NCBI GenBank assembly: GCA_937868455.1
Contig: CALMMO010000325.1
Coordinates: 1 to 8,501 of the forward strand
From: an uncultured Marmoricola sp.
GTDB lineage: Bacteria > Actinomycetota > Actinomycetes > Propionibacteriales > Nocardioidaceae
DNA: 8,501 nt
Direction of reading: 5' to 3'
The notes beneath the pieces are model-generated. The model did no database searches and had not been told where the DNA came from. It worked only from the letters and a program-made list of their open reading frames with translations. The first letter of the stretch is position 1, and each line of letters starts with the position of its first letter. Below, piece by piece: positions 1 to 5,896 of this stretch. The translations under genes and the position numbers were made by a program.

Positions 1-276
1 CGCAGTGTTATCTCCAGAGCCCTTCATGACGTTGACGCTCATGCCCAGGTCAGCCCCCGCACGCTCCAAGGCTGAGCGAAGAGTGCGCCACTCTCGTGGA
101 GCAGTGATGAGCACGCCAAGAATGAGTTGTCCACGCAACACGATTTGTTCAACGTCGATGACCTCGACGCCGTAGGTCGACAAGGTGCCAAAGACAGTCG
201 TGGTCACGCCGGGTCGATCGGTGCCACTGAAGGTGATCAACAGTGTCGGCGGATTGGTTGCTGGATTGAGTGACAT
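1..276 (-). CDS. serB: Phosphoserine phosphatase SerB, N-terminal ACT domain (partial)
   Basis: This is the first 92 codons of a gene that runs off the left edge. The product should hydrolyse O-phospho-L-serine to serine, the last step of serine biosynthesis, in the cytosol. The visible part is an ACT regulatory domain: a beta strand TLLITFSG (residues 11-18), the ACT turn TDRPGV (19-24), then VEVIDVEQIVLRGQLILGVL (37-56). It closely resembles, from memory, the start of mycobacterial SerB2, which carries ACT domains before its HAD phosphatase domain. The catalytic HAD motifs lie outside the window, so the phosphatase call rests on the ACT similarity alone; another ACT-domain enzyme is possible but less likely. 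The start is ATG at 276-274. There is no Shine-Dalgarno sequence before it, but a TANNNT box ends 9 nt upstream, so the mRNA may be leaderless. It is divergent from the ABC ATPase gene. Confidence 0.82.
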   Translation of the reverse strand, partial: MSLNPATNPPTLLITFSGTDRPGVTTTVFGTLSTYGVEVIDVEQIVLRGQLILGVLITAPREWRTLRSALERAGADLGMSVNVMKGSGDNTA

Positions 277-285
277 CAGGAGGCA

Positions 286-291
286 AAGGTA
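286..291 (-). promoter_or_regulatory. Possible -10 box for a leaderless serB transcript
   Basis: Read on the minus strand, TACCTT fits the actinobacterial -10 consensus TANNNT and ends 9 nt before the serB ATG. Transcription would begin at or within a few bases of the start codon, which would explain the missing Shine-Dalgarno sequence. No convincing -35 hexamer is seen about 17 bases further upstream, so the call is tentative. Confidence 0.3.
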
Positions 292-324
292 ATCGGGCAG
301 CACCGCGGCTGATGGAGGCGGGGA

Positions 325-330
325 TAGGGT
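325..330 (+). promoter_or_regulatory. Possible -10 box for the plus-strand operon
   Basis: TAGGGT fits TANNNT in the 93-bp divergent spacer and would give a leader of roughly 30 nt before the ABC ATPase ATG at 370. No clear -35 element is visible. The assignment rests on position and a loose consensus only. Confidence 0.22.
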
Positions 331-369
331 GTCGGTGTCTCATTGCCATTTCGAGGAAACTCCGGGCTC

Positions 370-1170
370 ATGCAACCAGTCATCGAACTCACAGACGTGA
401 GTGTTCGCCGCGGCAACTCGACGTTGGTGGACTCGGTGACGTGGAGTGTGCGCGAAGGTGAGCGCTGGGTGGTGCTGGGTCCCAATGGTGCCGGCAAGAC
501 GACGTTGGTTCAGATCTGCGCTGCGCTGCTACATCCATCCTCAGGCACAGCACGCGTGCTTGCCGAGAGGCTCGGGCAGACCGATGTCTTTGATCTGCGG
601 CCCCGCATTGGGCTCACGAGTGCCACCATCGCCGAGCGCATCCCCCGCGGAGAACGGGTGGCCGATGTGGTGGTGAGTGCGTCGTACGCCGTCATCGGCA
701 GGTGGCGCGAGGAGTACGACACCCTCGATCACGATCGCGCCGAGAGGTTGCTCCAAGAAGTGGGCGCCGGGGCACTGTTGAATCGTTCATTTGGCACGTT
801 GAGCGAAGGCGAGCGCAAGCGAGTCCAAATTGCTCGAGCGCTGATGACCGACCCAGAGTTGTTGATCCTTGACGAGCCAGGAGCGGGCCTCGACTTGGCT
901 GGGCGCGAAGACCTAGTGTCGATCCTGTCCTCACTGGCCTATGACCCCGATTCGCCGGCAACCATCATGGTGTCTCACCACGTTGAGGAGATCCCGCCCG
1001 GATTCACTCATGCGTTGCTTTTGCGCCGTGGCCGAGTGGTCTCAGCAGGTCCGCTCGCTGAGGTAATCACCTCAGCTCAATTGAGCCAAGCCTTTGACAT
1101 GCCACTGCGAGTTGATCGCCTTGATGGTCGGTTCACTGCACGTCGGGCGGTCCGTAGGACCATCACCTAG
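370..1170 (+). CDS. Stand-alone ABC transporter ATP-binding protein (ModF/YlmA-like)
   Basis: A 266-residue single ABC ATPase domain. Visible motifs are Walker A GPNGAGKT (37-44), an ABC signature in the variant form LSEGE (144-148) rather than LSGGQ, Walker B LLILDEP (164-170), D-loop GLD (173-175) and H-loop histidine in MVSHH (His203). The usual Q-loop glutamine is not obvious: the segment after the Walker A subdomain reads IGLTSATIAERIP (80-92). No membrane-spanning partner is encoded nearby. The general look is of the ModF/YlmA group of stand-alone ATPases; the substrate is unknown, and a non-transport role is possible. I prefer ATG 370, where the conserved domain begins and a GAGGA lies at 353-357, although the 12-nt spacing is long. 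An in-frame TTG at 343 would add nine residues. It is first in the plus-strand cluster, 10 nt before the NfeD gene. Confidence 0.88.
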   Translation: MQPVIELTDVSVRRGNSTLVDSVTWSVREGERWVVLGPNGAGKTTLVQICAALLHPSSGTARVLAERLGQTDVFDLRPRIGLTSATIAERIPRGERVADVVVSASYAVIGRWREEYDTLDHDRAERLLQEVGAGALLNRSFGTLSEGERKRVQIARALMTDPELLILDEPGAGLDLAGREDLVSILSSLAYDPDSPATIMVSHHVEEIPPGFTHALLLRRGRVVSAGPLAEVITSAQLSQAFDMPLRVDRLDGRFTARRAVRRTIT

Positions 1171-1173
1171 GAT
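1168..1173 (+). promoter_or_regulatory. Possible -10 box giving a leaderless nfeD-SPFH transcript
   Basis: TAGGAT fits TANNNT and ends exactly 7 nt before the NfeD ATG at 1181, the spacing expected if transcription starts on the A of the start codon. Its first three bases are also the TAG stop codon of the ABC ATPase gene. The NfeD gene has only a weak Shine-Dalgarno-like sequence. No -35 hexamer is recognisable upstream, so this remains a candidate. Confidence 0.33.
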
Positions 1174-1180
1174 CGAAGAC

Positions 1181-1645
1181 ATGAACTGGATTGGGCAACA
1201 CATGTGGCAGTCATGGCTGATCGCAGCCGGTGTGCTCACGATCGTGGAGATCTTCAGTCTCGACTTTGTTTTCTTGATGTTTGCGGTGGCCGCACTGGTT
1301 GCCATGCTTGCTGCCTTGATCGGGCTGCCGGTGCTCGTGCAGGTGATTGTGGCCATGATCAGTGCTCTGGCGCTGCTCGCATTGCTTCGGCCCTCGCTTT
1401 TGCGGGCGCTGCACCGCGGACCCGATTTGCTGGTTGGCCCTGCGGCCTTGGTGGGCCGCCGCGCCCATGCCCTGAGCGCGTTGAGCGCCACCGCCCCAGG
1501 TCGGGTGAAGATTGGCGGAGATGAGTGGACCGCGATCCCAGAGACGCCCGAAGTCTTGATCCCCGCCCAAGCCACACTCGAAGTTGTTGCGATTGACGGC
1601 GCCATGGCCGTAGTTCGTCAGGTATCCACCGGAAACGAGGACTAA
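1181..1645 (+). CDS. NfeD-like short membrane protein with C-terminal OB-fold domain
   Basis: A 154-residue protein of the short NfeD type (no protease domain), which typically pairs with SPFH/stomatin proteins in membrane microdomains. Hydrophobic stretches at about 11-30, 31-48 and 50-70 suggest two or three membrane helices. From about residue 83 the sequence becomes a beta-rich NfeD C-terminal domain: ALVGRRAHALSAL (89-101), GRVKIGGDEWTAIP (107-120) and ATLEVVAIDGAMAVVRQV (131-148) match the family's pattern of a G-V-x-I-x-G-x-x-W-x-A core and a final beta hairpin. ATG 1181 is chosen because it directly precedes the first helix; an upstream TTG at 1094 in the same frame lies inside the ABC gene and gives a non-NfeD extension. 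The SPFH gene starts 2 nt after this stop, which supports a functional pair. Confidence 0.85.
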   Translation: MNWIGQHMWQSWLIAAGVLTIVEIFSLDFVFLMFAVAALVAMLAALIGLPVLVQVIVAMISALALLALLRPSLLRALHRGPDLLVGPAALVGRRAHALSALSATAPGRVKIGGDEWTAIPETPEVLIPAQATLEVVAIDGAMAVVRQVSTGNED

Positions 1646-1647
1646 TC

Positions 1648-2724
1648 GTGTTACCCACCATCTCTGCGGGCTTGGTTGTGCTGCTGGTTTTGGCGCTGCT
1701 CGTGATCGTGGTGCTCGCTCGCACCGTGCGGATCATTCCGCAGGCCCGAGCAGGCATCGTTGAGCGCTTCGGCAAATACCGTACGACGCTCAAGCCTGGC
1801 CTCAACATCGTCGTACCAGTCGTGGATCAGGTTCGCTACGTCATCGACATGCGGGAACAGGTCGTCTCCTTCCCGCCCCAACCAGTGATCACCGAAGACA
1901 ACTTGGTGGTTTCTATCGACACAGTCATCTACTTCCAGGTGACTGACCCCGTTGCCGCGACGTACGAAATTGCCAACTACATCTCGGCCGTCGAGCAACT
2001 GACGATGACCACCCTGCGCAACATCGTGGGTGGCATGGACCTTGAGCAGACCCTGACCAGTCGTGAAGACATCAACCGAGGCCTCTCGGGAGTCCTTGAC
2101 GAGGCAACCGGACGCTGGGGCATTCGAGTCGGACGCGTCGAGATCAAGGGCATTGACCCGCCGCCCTCGATCAAGGACTCGATGGAAAAGCAAATGCGTG
2201 CAGACCGTGACAAGCGTGCTGTCATTCTGACTGCCGAAGGCCAGCGTCAGTCACAGATTTTGACTGCCGAAGGTCAAAAGCAGGCTGCGATTCTGACCGC
2301 CGAGGGTGAGCGTGAGGCTCGCATTCTCAGTGCCCAAGGCGAGCGCGAAGCCCAAATCTTGAAGGCTCAAGGTGAAGGCCAAGCAATCAAGACCGTCTTC
2401 GAGGCCATTCACGAGGGGCAACCTGACCAGTCGCTGCTGGCCTATCAGTACCTTCAGATGATGCCCAAGTTGGCCGAAGGCAGCGCCAACAAGGTGTGGA
2501 TTGTTCCCTCCGAGATTGGTCGGGCGCTCGAAGGTCTGGGCTCCTCGATCGATGAGATCAAAGGCATCCCACGAAGCACCGGCGGCACACGCAAGCGCAC
2601 GACCGCACCTGAAAGCCCAGCAACGACTGACGCGGCTTTGACCGAAGCACAGTCAGCGGTGGCACGGGCCATTGCCGAGGCTGAGTCAGCAGGTCAGCAC
2701 ACAGCACCGCCTGCCGCGGAGTGA
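1648..2724 (+). CDS. SPFH/band-7 (stomatin-, QmcA-like) membrane protein
   Basis: A 358-residue stomatin/prohibitin family protein, expected to be anchored by its N-terminal helix and to form large oligomers on the cytoplasmic membrane. Residues 5-25 are a membrane segment. The SPFH domain follows, with ARAGIVERFGKYRTTLKPG (33-51), FPPQPVITEDNLVVSIDTV (75-93) and the stomatin-like GRVEIKGIDPP (162-172). Next comes a charged helical region with five 11-residue repeats (193-246), then ALEGL near 293-297 and a polar Ser/Thr/Ala-rich tail (about 309-358) without obvious structure. Family members act as scaffolds for membrane proteins and proteases; no catalytic residues are expected. The start is GTG 1648, with GAGGA at 1637-1641 (6-nt spacing) inside the end of the NfeD gene, so translation is likely coupled. 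Its stop overlaps the next gene by four bases. Confidence 0.92.
   Translation: MLPTISAGLVVLLVLALLVIVVLARTVRIIPQARAGIVERFGKYRTTLKPGLNIVVPVVDQVRYVIDMREQVVSFPPQPVITEDNLVVSIDTVIYFQVTDPVAATYEIANYISAVEQLTMTTLRNIVGGMDLEQTLTSREDINRGLSGVLDEATGRWGIRVGRVEIKGIDPPPSIKDSMEKQMRADRDKRAVILTAEGQRQSQILTAEGQKQAAILTAEGEREARILSAQGEREAQILKAQGEGQAIKTVFEAIHEGQPDQSLLAYQYLQMMPKLAEGSANKVWIVPSEIGRALEGLGSSIDEIKGIPRSTGGTRKRTTAPESPATTDAALTEAQSAVARAIAEAESAGQHTAPPAAE
2224..2388 (+). repeat. Five tandem 33-bp coding repeats (11-residue units) in the SPFH gene
   Basis: Five units of 33 bp encode ILTAEGQRQSQ, ILTAEGQKQAA, ILTAEGEREAR, ILSAQGEREAQ and ILKAQGEGQAI. The pattern is I-L-x-A-(E/Q)-G-(E/Q)-x-(E/Q)-A-x. The 11-residue (hendecad) period is what a right-handed or straight coiled coil needs, and such repeats are common in the C-terminal helix of stomatin-like proteins. 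The DNA copies have diverged at third positions, so they are old protein-level repeats rather than a recent slippage product. Confidence 0.88.
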
Positions 2725-3476
2725 TTGACACCTGGACCGAGGCCGTCTTGGTCGTGCTGGCCGGAGTCGGCGCCGGCACGATCAACACAGTCGTTGGCTC
2801 AGGCACCCTGATCACCTTTCCGACGCTGCTGGCCTTCGGGGTACCTCCTGTTGTTGCCAATGTGACCAACACCGTCGGGCTGCTTCCAGGCGGGCTAAGT
2901 GGTGCCTGGGCGGACAAGGAGAGCTTGGTCGGGCAAGGTCCGAGGCTTCGTCATCTGGCCAGTGCGTCATTGACAGGTGCCATAGTCGGGGCACTGCTGC
3001 TCTTATGGCTGCCATCGACGGCGTTCAAGTCGATCGTTCCTGTGCTCATCGGGCTTGGAGTGGCGTTGGTGATTGCCGGTCCAGCTATCAATCGACGCCT
3101 TGCCCAACACTCGACTCAGTCTGGTACCCCTGCGTGGTGGGTGTGGCCGGGGGTGTGGGCCACGGGCGTCTATGGCGGCTACTTTGGTGCCGCGCAAGGC
3201 GTGCTCCTGATGGCGATCCTTGGCATCGGGGTGAACGACACCGTGCGTCGTCACAACGCCACCAAGAACATCTTGTCGAGTGTCGCTAACGGTGTCGCCG
3301 CGCTGATGTTTGTCGTGTTGGCCGACGTTGATTGGCGTGTTGCCCTGTTGATTGCGCTCGGTGCTGTTGTTGGCGGTCAGCTCGGCGCCCGAATTGGCAA
3401 GCGACTTCCGCCAACCGTATTGAGAGCCGTGATCGTGCTCGTCGGACTGATTGCGATCTTTAGCTTGCTACGTTGA
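2721..3476 (+). CDS. TSUP (TauE/SafE, DUF81) family transporter
   Basis: A 251-residue, very hydrophobic protein with about seven or eight predicted membrane segments. It shows the two-fold TSUP layout: an N-terminal half with GTINTVVGSGTLITFP (19-34), VPPVVANVTNTVGLLPGG (41-58), and a second half with GVYGGYFGAAQGVLLMAILG (149-168), NATKN (179-183) and GGQLGARIGKRLP (218-230). Family members export or import small sulfur or organic anions such as sulfite, sulfoacetate or sulfolactate; the substrate cannot be told here. The GTG start overlaps the SPFH stop as GTGA, so translation is probably coupled to the SPFH gene although no functional link is established. No strong Shine-Dalgarno sequence is present. 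Its 3' end overlaps the convergent alpha/beta hydrolase gene by 17 bp. Confidence 0.9.
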   Translation: MIDTWTEAVLVVLAGVGAGTINTVVGSGTLITFPTLLAFGVPPVVANVTNTVGLLPGGLSGAWADKESLVGQGPRLRHLASASLTGAIVGALLLLWLPSTAFKSIVPVLIGLGVALVIAGPAINRRLAQHSTQSGTPAWWVWPGVWATGVYGGYFGAAQGVLLMAILGIGVNDTVRRHNATKNILSSVANGVAALMFVVLADVDWRVALLIALGAVVGGQLGARIGKRLPPTVLRAVIVLVGLIAIFSLLR

Positions 3477-4398
3477 CGTAGGCGCCAAGCCAACGAGCGA
3501 TCTCAGCAAAAGCCTGGTCCCGCGCAGGCTGGTGTGAGAGCGTCACGTCGTGTAGGGCTCCGTCAATCAGCACTGTGGTCACATGAGTGCCCAGCAAGGG
3601 CGCCTTGCGGCGGATCTGCTCCACATCGAGCACCGTGTCGGTGCGGTGCTGATCGGGGTCGTCGTAGGTCTCAGGGTTGGTGTGCCGGCGCGATGCCATC
3701 ACCAGAATTGGGCACGAGATGTCGAGTCCCTTGCCGATCCGGGCATGGCCACGGCGGACGGCTCGTAGCCAGCCGGCATGCACCGTGAAACTGCCAATCG
3801 GGCGCCATTCGGGATTGAACTCCCACTGTTCGGCGATGCTTTTGGCGTAGAAGCCGGTTACTTTGCGTGGGATCTCACGTTTGGGCTGGCGAGAGCCAAC
3901 CTGATCAATCACCGCGGTGCCTGCGGTACGCAAGAGCACCGAATCAGCCATGTCGAGCCAGGGAGCGTTGAGGAAGAGACCGGCAATGGGTGGCTTGACG
4001 TCTTCGACCCATAGTGAGGCGGTCAGCCCGCCCGTGGAGTGGGCGGAGACAACGATGTGCTCATGGCGCTTGGAGATGATCTCGAGCGCTGCATCAAGCT
4101 CTTCGTAATAGGTGTCGAGTTGCTCGACGTACGCCGGGGTCTGGCCCGGCAGCAATGAGCGGCCGTACTTGCGTAGGTCGATGGCGTAGAAGTCGTAGCC
4201 CTGTGCCACCCAGAAGTCGGCGGCGACGGTTTGGTAGAAGTAATCGGAGTAGCCATGGATCTGCAAAACGGCCCCGATGGGTGCGGGGGCGGGGCGAAAC
4301 ACCAAGGTCGCGATCACTTCACCCTCATCGTCGGGGGTGAGTTGGATCTTTTCGGCGCTGTAAGGCGCTCCGAGTACGTCGACGAGCATGGGCCTCAT
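3460..4398 (-). CDS. Alpha/beta hydrolase (serine aminopeptidase S33 / Hydrolase_4-like)
   Basis: A 312-residue cytosolic alpha/beta-fold hydrolase with no signal peptide. The oxyanion motif is LQIHGYSDYF (45-54), and the nucleophile elbow is SAHSTGG (118-124) with Ser121 as likely nucleophile; the usual first Gly of GxSxG is Ala119. His283 in GALHDVTLS fits the catalytic histidine, and the acid is probably one of the aspartates near 254-258. The S33/Hydrolase_4 group includes monoacylglycerol lipases and esterases, so an ester or amide substrate is plausible but unknown. The ATG at 4398 overlaps the upstream hydrolase gene's TGA as ATGA, so the two are translationally coupled; another ATG three codons later, preceded by GAGG, is an alternative. 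It is the last gene of the glutamylamine operon. Its end overlaps the convergent TSUP gene by 17 bp. Confidence 0.87.
   Translation of the reverse strand: MRPMLVDVLGAPYSAEKIQLTPDDEGEVIATLVFRPAPAPIGAVLQIHGYSDYFYQTVAADFWVAQGYDFYAIDLRKYGRSLLPGQTPAYVEQLDTYYEELDAALEIISKRHEHIVVSAHSTGGLTASLWVEDVKPPIAGLFLNAPWLDMADSVLLRTAGTAVIDQVGSRQPKREIPRKVTGFYAKSIAEQWEFNPEWRPIGSFTVHAGWLRAVRRGHARIGKGLDISCPILVMASRRHTNPETYDDPDQHRTDTVLDVEQIRRKAPLLGTHVTTVLIDGALHDVTLSHQPARDQAFAEIARWLGAYVNVAS
3463..3490. terminator. Candidate bidirectional hairpin at the convergent gene ends
   Basis: CTACGT (3468-3473) and ACGTAG (3476-3481) form a perfect 6-bp inverted repeat around TG. Outside it, GCTTG (3463-3467) pairs with CAAGC (3486-3490) if four bases, GCGC, bulge out, giving 11 bp in total. 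It spans the stop codon of the TSUP gene and the last codons of the convergent hydrolase gene. Neither side has a T-run, so a classical intrinsic terminator is not supported; it may be a U-less terminator or chance. Confidence 0.35.
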
Positions 4399-5096
4399 TG
4401 TGCCTGGCGCGCTGCTGCCACCAAACCCGCGATAAGCCCTTCGTCGGCGGCCACCTCGGGATGCCATTGCACACCGACACAGAACCGATCTCCGGGGAGT
4501 TCCATTGCTTCCAAGGTGCCGTCTGCTGCATGCGCTACAGCGACGAACCCAGGGTGCTGGGCCACGTGTTGGTGGTGGTGACAGTTGACGGCCACCGAGG
4601 CGCCAACGAGTTTTTCAAGACGTGAGCCTGGGGTAACACTGACTGGCACCTTCCCGAAGCAGCCAGGTTGGGGTCCGTGGTCCATCGTCCCGGTCACATC
4701 AGGGGTGTGTTGGATCAGTGATCCTCCAGCAGCCACGGCCATGAGTTGCATGCCCCGACAGATCCCCAGTGTCGGCAGGTCCGCCTGCTGGGCAGCCTGC
4801 AACAAGGCCACCTCCCAGGCATCGCGGTCTGGTCGCCAGTTCGCTGTGCGTTCGTGTGGCTCCTGGTCGTATCGGCCCGGATCCACATCCGCCCCGCCGC
4901 AAATGATCAGTGCGTCGAGACGACCGATGACCGTGTCCGCGAGTCGAGGATCCGCTGGGGGGAGGAGCACGGGTGCTCCTCCCGCCGCAGCAACGATGTC
5001 GGCGTACTTTGTCGGCAGTAGGTCAGCGGGCTGATCCCACACGCCCCATTTCGCCTGTTCGCGGTAGGTCGACAGGCCAATGACCGGGCTGGTCAT
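4395..5096 (-). CDS. Gamma-glutamyl hydrolase, class-I amidotransferase fold (peptidase C26, PuuD-like)
   Basis: A 233-residue protein of the PuuD family, which cleaves the gamma-glutamyl amide bond of glutamylated amine products, releasing glutamate and an amino acid (GABA in the Puu pathway). The triad is visible: Cys113 in LGICRGMQ (110-117), and His212 and Glu214 in QWHPE (210-214). Other family marks are ADVDPGRY (69-76), the GGSLIQH segment (124-130) and a run NCHHHQHV (171-178), where the family usually has an SxHHQ-like motif. The length is close to the family norm (about 240-255). Two starts are possible: ATG at 5096, overlapping the SDR stop by one base (TGATG), or GTG at 5099, overlapping by four (GTGA). 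No Shine-Dalgarno sequence is present, so translation likely depends on re-initiation after the SDR gene. It overlaps the following hydrolase gene as ATGA. Confidence 0.9.
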   Translation of the reverse strand: MTSPVIGLSTYREQAKWGVWDQPADLLPTKYADIVAAAGGAPVLLPPADPRLADTVIGRLDALIICGGADVDPGRYDQEPHERTANWRPDRDAWEVALLQAAQQADLPTLGICRGMQLMAVAAGGSLIQHTPDVTGTMDHGPQPGCFGKVPVSVTPGSRLEKLVGASVAVNCHHHQHVAQHPGFVAVAHAADGTLEAMELPGDRFCVGVQWHPEVAADEGLIAGLVAAARQAQ

Positions 5097-5875
5097 CACA
5101 GGGGAGTGACGTAAGCGCCCGAGATGCCACCATCGACAAGGAAGGTGTTGGCGGTGATGAACGAGGACTCATCGGATGCCAAGAACAGCACTGCGTTCGC
5201 CATCTCTGCAGGCTCGGCGAAGCGACCCATGGGCACGTGAATAAGCCGGCGTGCGGCGCGCTCGGGGTCCTTGGCGAAGAGTTCTTGCAGCAGGGGAGTG
5301 TTGACCGGTCCAGGGCATAGTGCGTTGACACGCACGCCTTCGCGGGCGAACTGCACCCCGAGTTCGCGGCTCATGCTCAGCACGCCACCCTTGGACGCGG
5401 AGTAGGAGATCTGGCTCGTGGCCGCTCCCATCACTGCCACAAAGGACGCCGTGTTGATGATCGAACCCGACTTCTGCTCCAGCATGTAGGGCAGGGCTGC
5501 CTTGCAGCACAGGTAGACCGAGGTCAAGTTGACCTCTTGCACCCGACGCCACGCGTCGAGCTCGGTGTCGAGGATTGAGTCATCGTCTGGGGGCGAGATG
5601 CCCGCGTTGTTGAAGGCGATGTCGACCGAGCCGTAGTTGTCCTTAGCGGTCTTGAACAGTGCGTCGACTTCTTCCTTTGAAGTCACATCGACGTGCACGT
5701 ACGTCGCGATGTCTGCGCCACCAAGTTCGGTGACCAGCGCCGAGCCCTTTGCGTCGTCGATGTCGCCGATGACCACCTTGGCACCCTCTTCGACGAAGCG
5801 CTTGACGGTTGCCAGTCCAATGCCTGAGCAACCTCCCGTTACGACAGCGACTTTGCCGCTGAGCCGTCCAGCCAT
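5096..5875 (-). CDS. Short-chain dehydrogenase/reductase (classical SDR, FabG-like)
   Basis: A 259-residue classical SDR with every key residue present: cofactor motif TGGCSGIG (13-20), NNAG (89-92), Asn116 in EVNL, Ser144 in NTAS, and Tyr158/Lys162 in YSASK. An aspartate at the end of beta-2 (GDID, 37-40) points to NAD(H) rather than NADP(H). The C-terminal VDGG motif is at 247-250. By sequence it would be called 3-oxoacyl-ACP reductase, but its place between an aldehyde dehydrogenase and a gamma-glutamyl hydrolase suggests catabolism. I infer oxidation of the alcohol group of a glutamylated amino alcohol, or of a related alcohol intermediate. A Shine-Dalgarno sequence AAGGA (plus-strand 5886-5890) lies 10 nt before the ATG. 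The gap after the aldehyde dehydrogenase is 21 nt. Confidence 0.92.
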   Translation of the reverse strand: MAGRLSGKVAVVTGGCSGIGLATVKRFVEEGAKVVIGDIDDAKGSALVTELGGADIATYVHVDVTSKEEVDALFKTAKDNYGSVDIAFNNAGISPPDDDSILDTELDAWRRVQEVNLTSVYLCCKAALPYMLEQKSGSIINTASFVAVMGAATSQISYSASKGGVLSMSRELGVQFAREGVRVNALCPGPVNTPLLQELFAKDPERAARRLIHVPMGRFAEPAEMANAVLFLASDESSFITANTFLVDGGISGAYVTPL

Positions 5876-5896
5876 GATGCGTATTTCCTTTCGGTC

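Noticed and set aside
343..369. TTG 343 as the start of the ABC ATPase
   Set aside because: It would add nine residues before the conserved domain and has no Shine-Dalgarno sequence upstream, while a GAGGA precedes the ATG at 370.
1072..1605. A 177-codon open frame on the minus strand opposite the NfeD gene
   Set aside because: It has no recognisable domain and is rich in Ser, Ala and Arg, as expected from the antisense of a high-GC gene; the plus-strand frame clearly encodes an NfeD protein.
1651..2193. A 180-codon open frame on the minus strand opposite the SPFH gene
   Set aside because: The plus-strand frame is a well-conserved SPFH domain; the antisense product is His/Asp-rich and shows no fold signature or ribosome binding site.
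2224..2388. Regularly spaced 33-bp repeats that might suggest a CRISPR array
   Set aside because: The units are directly adjacent with no spacers, stay in frame and encode an 11-residue coiled-coil repeat of an SPFH protein.
5665..5708. Small inverted repeats GACTTC/GAAGTC and CGACGT/ACGTCG
   Set aside because: They are six-base stems inside the conserved SDR coding sequence, explained by codons for KEEV and YVHVDV; no operator or terminator role is supported.
5096..5875. Calling the SDR a fatty-acid-synthesis FabG
   Set aside because: It is in an amine-catabolic operon without acyl carrier or fatty-acid genes, and the Asp after beta-2 suggests NAD rather than the NADPH used by FabG.
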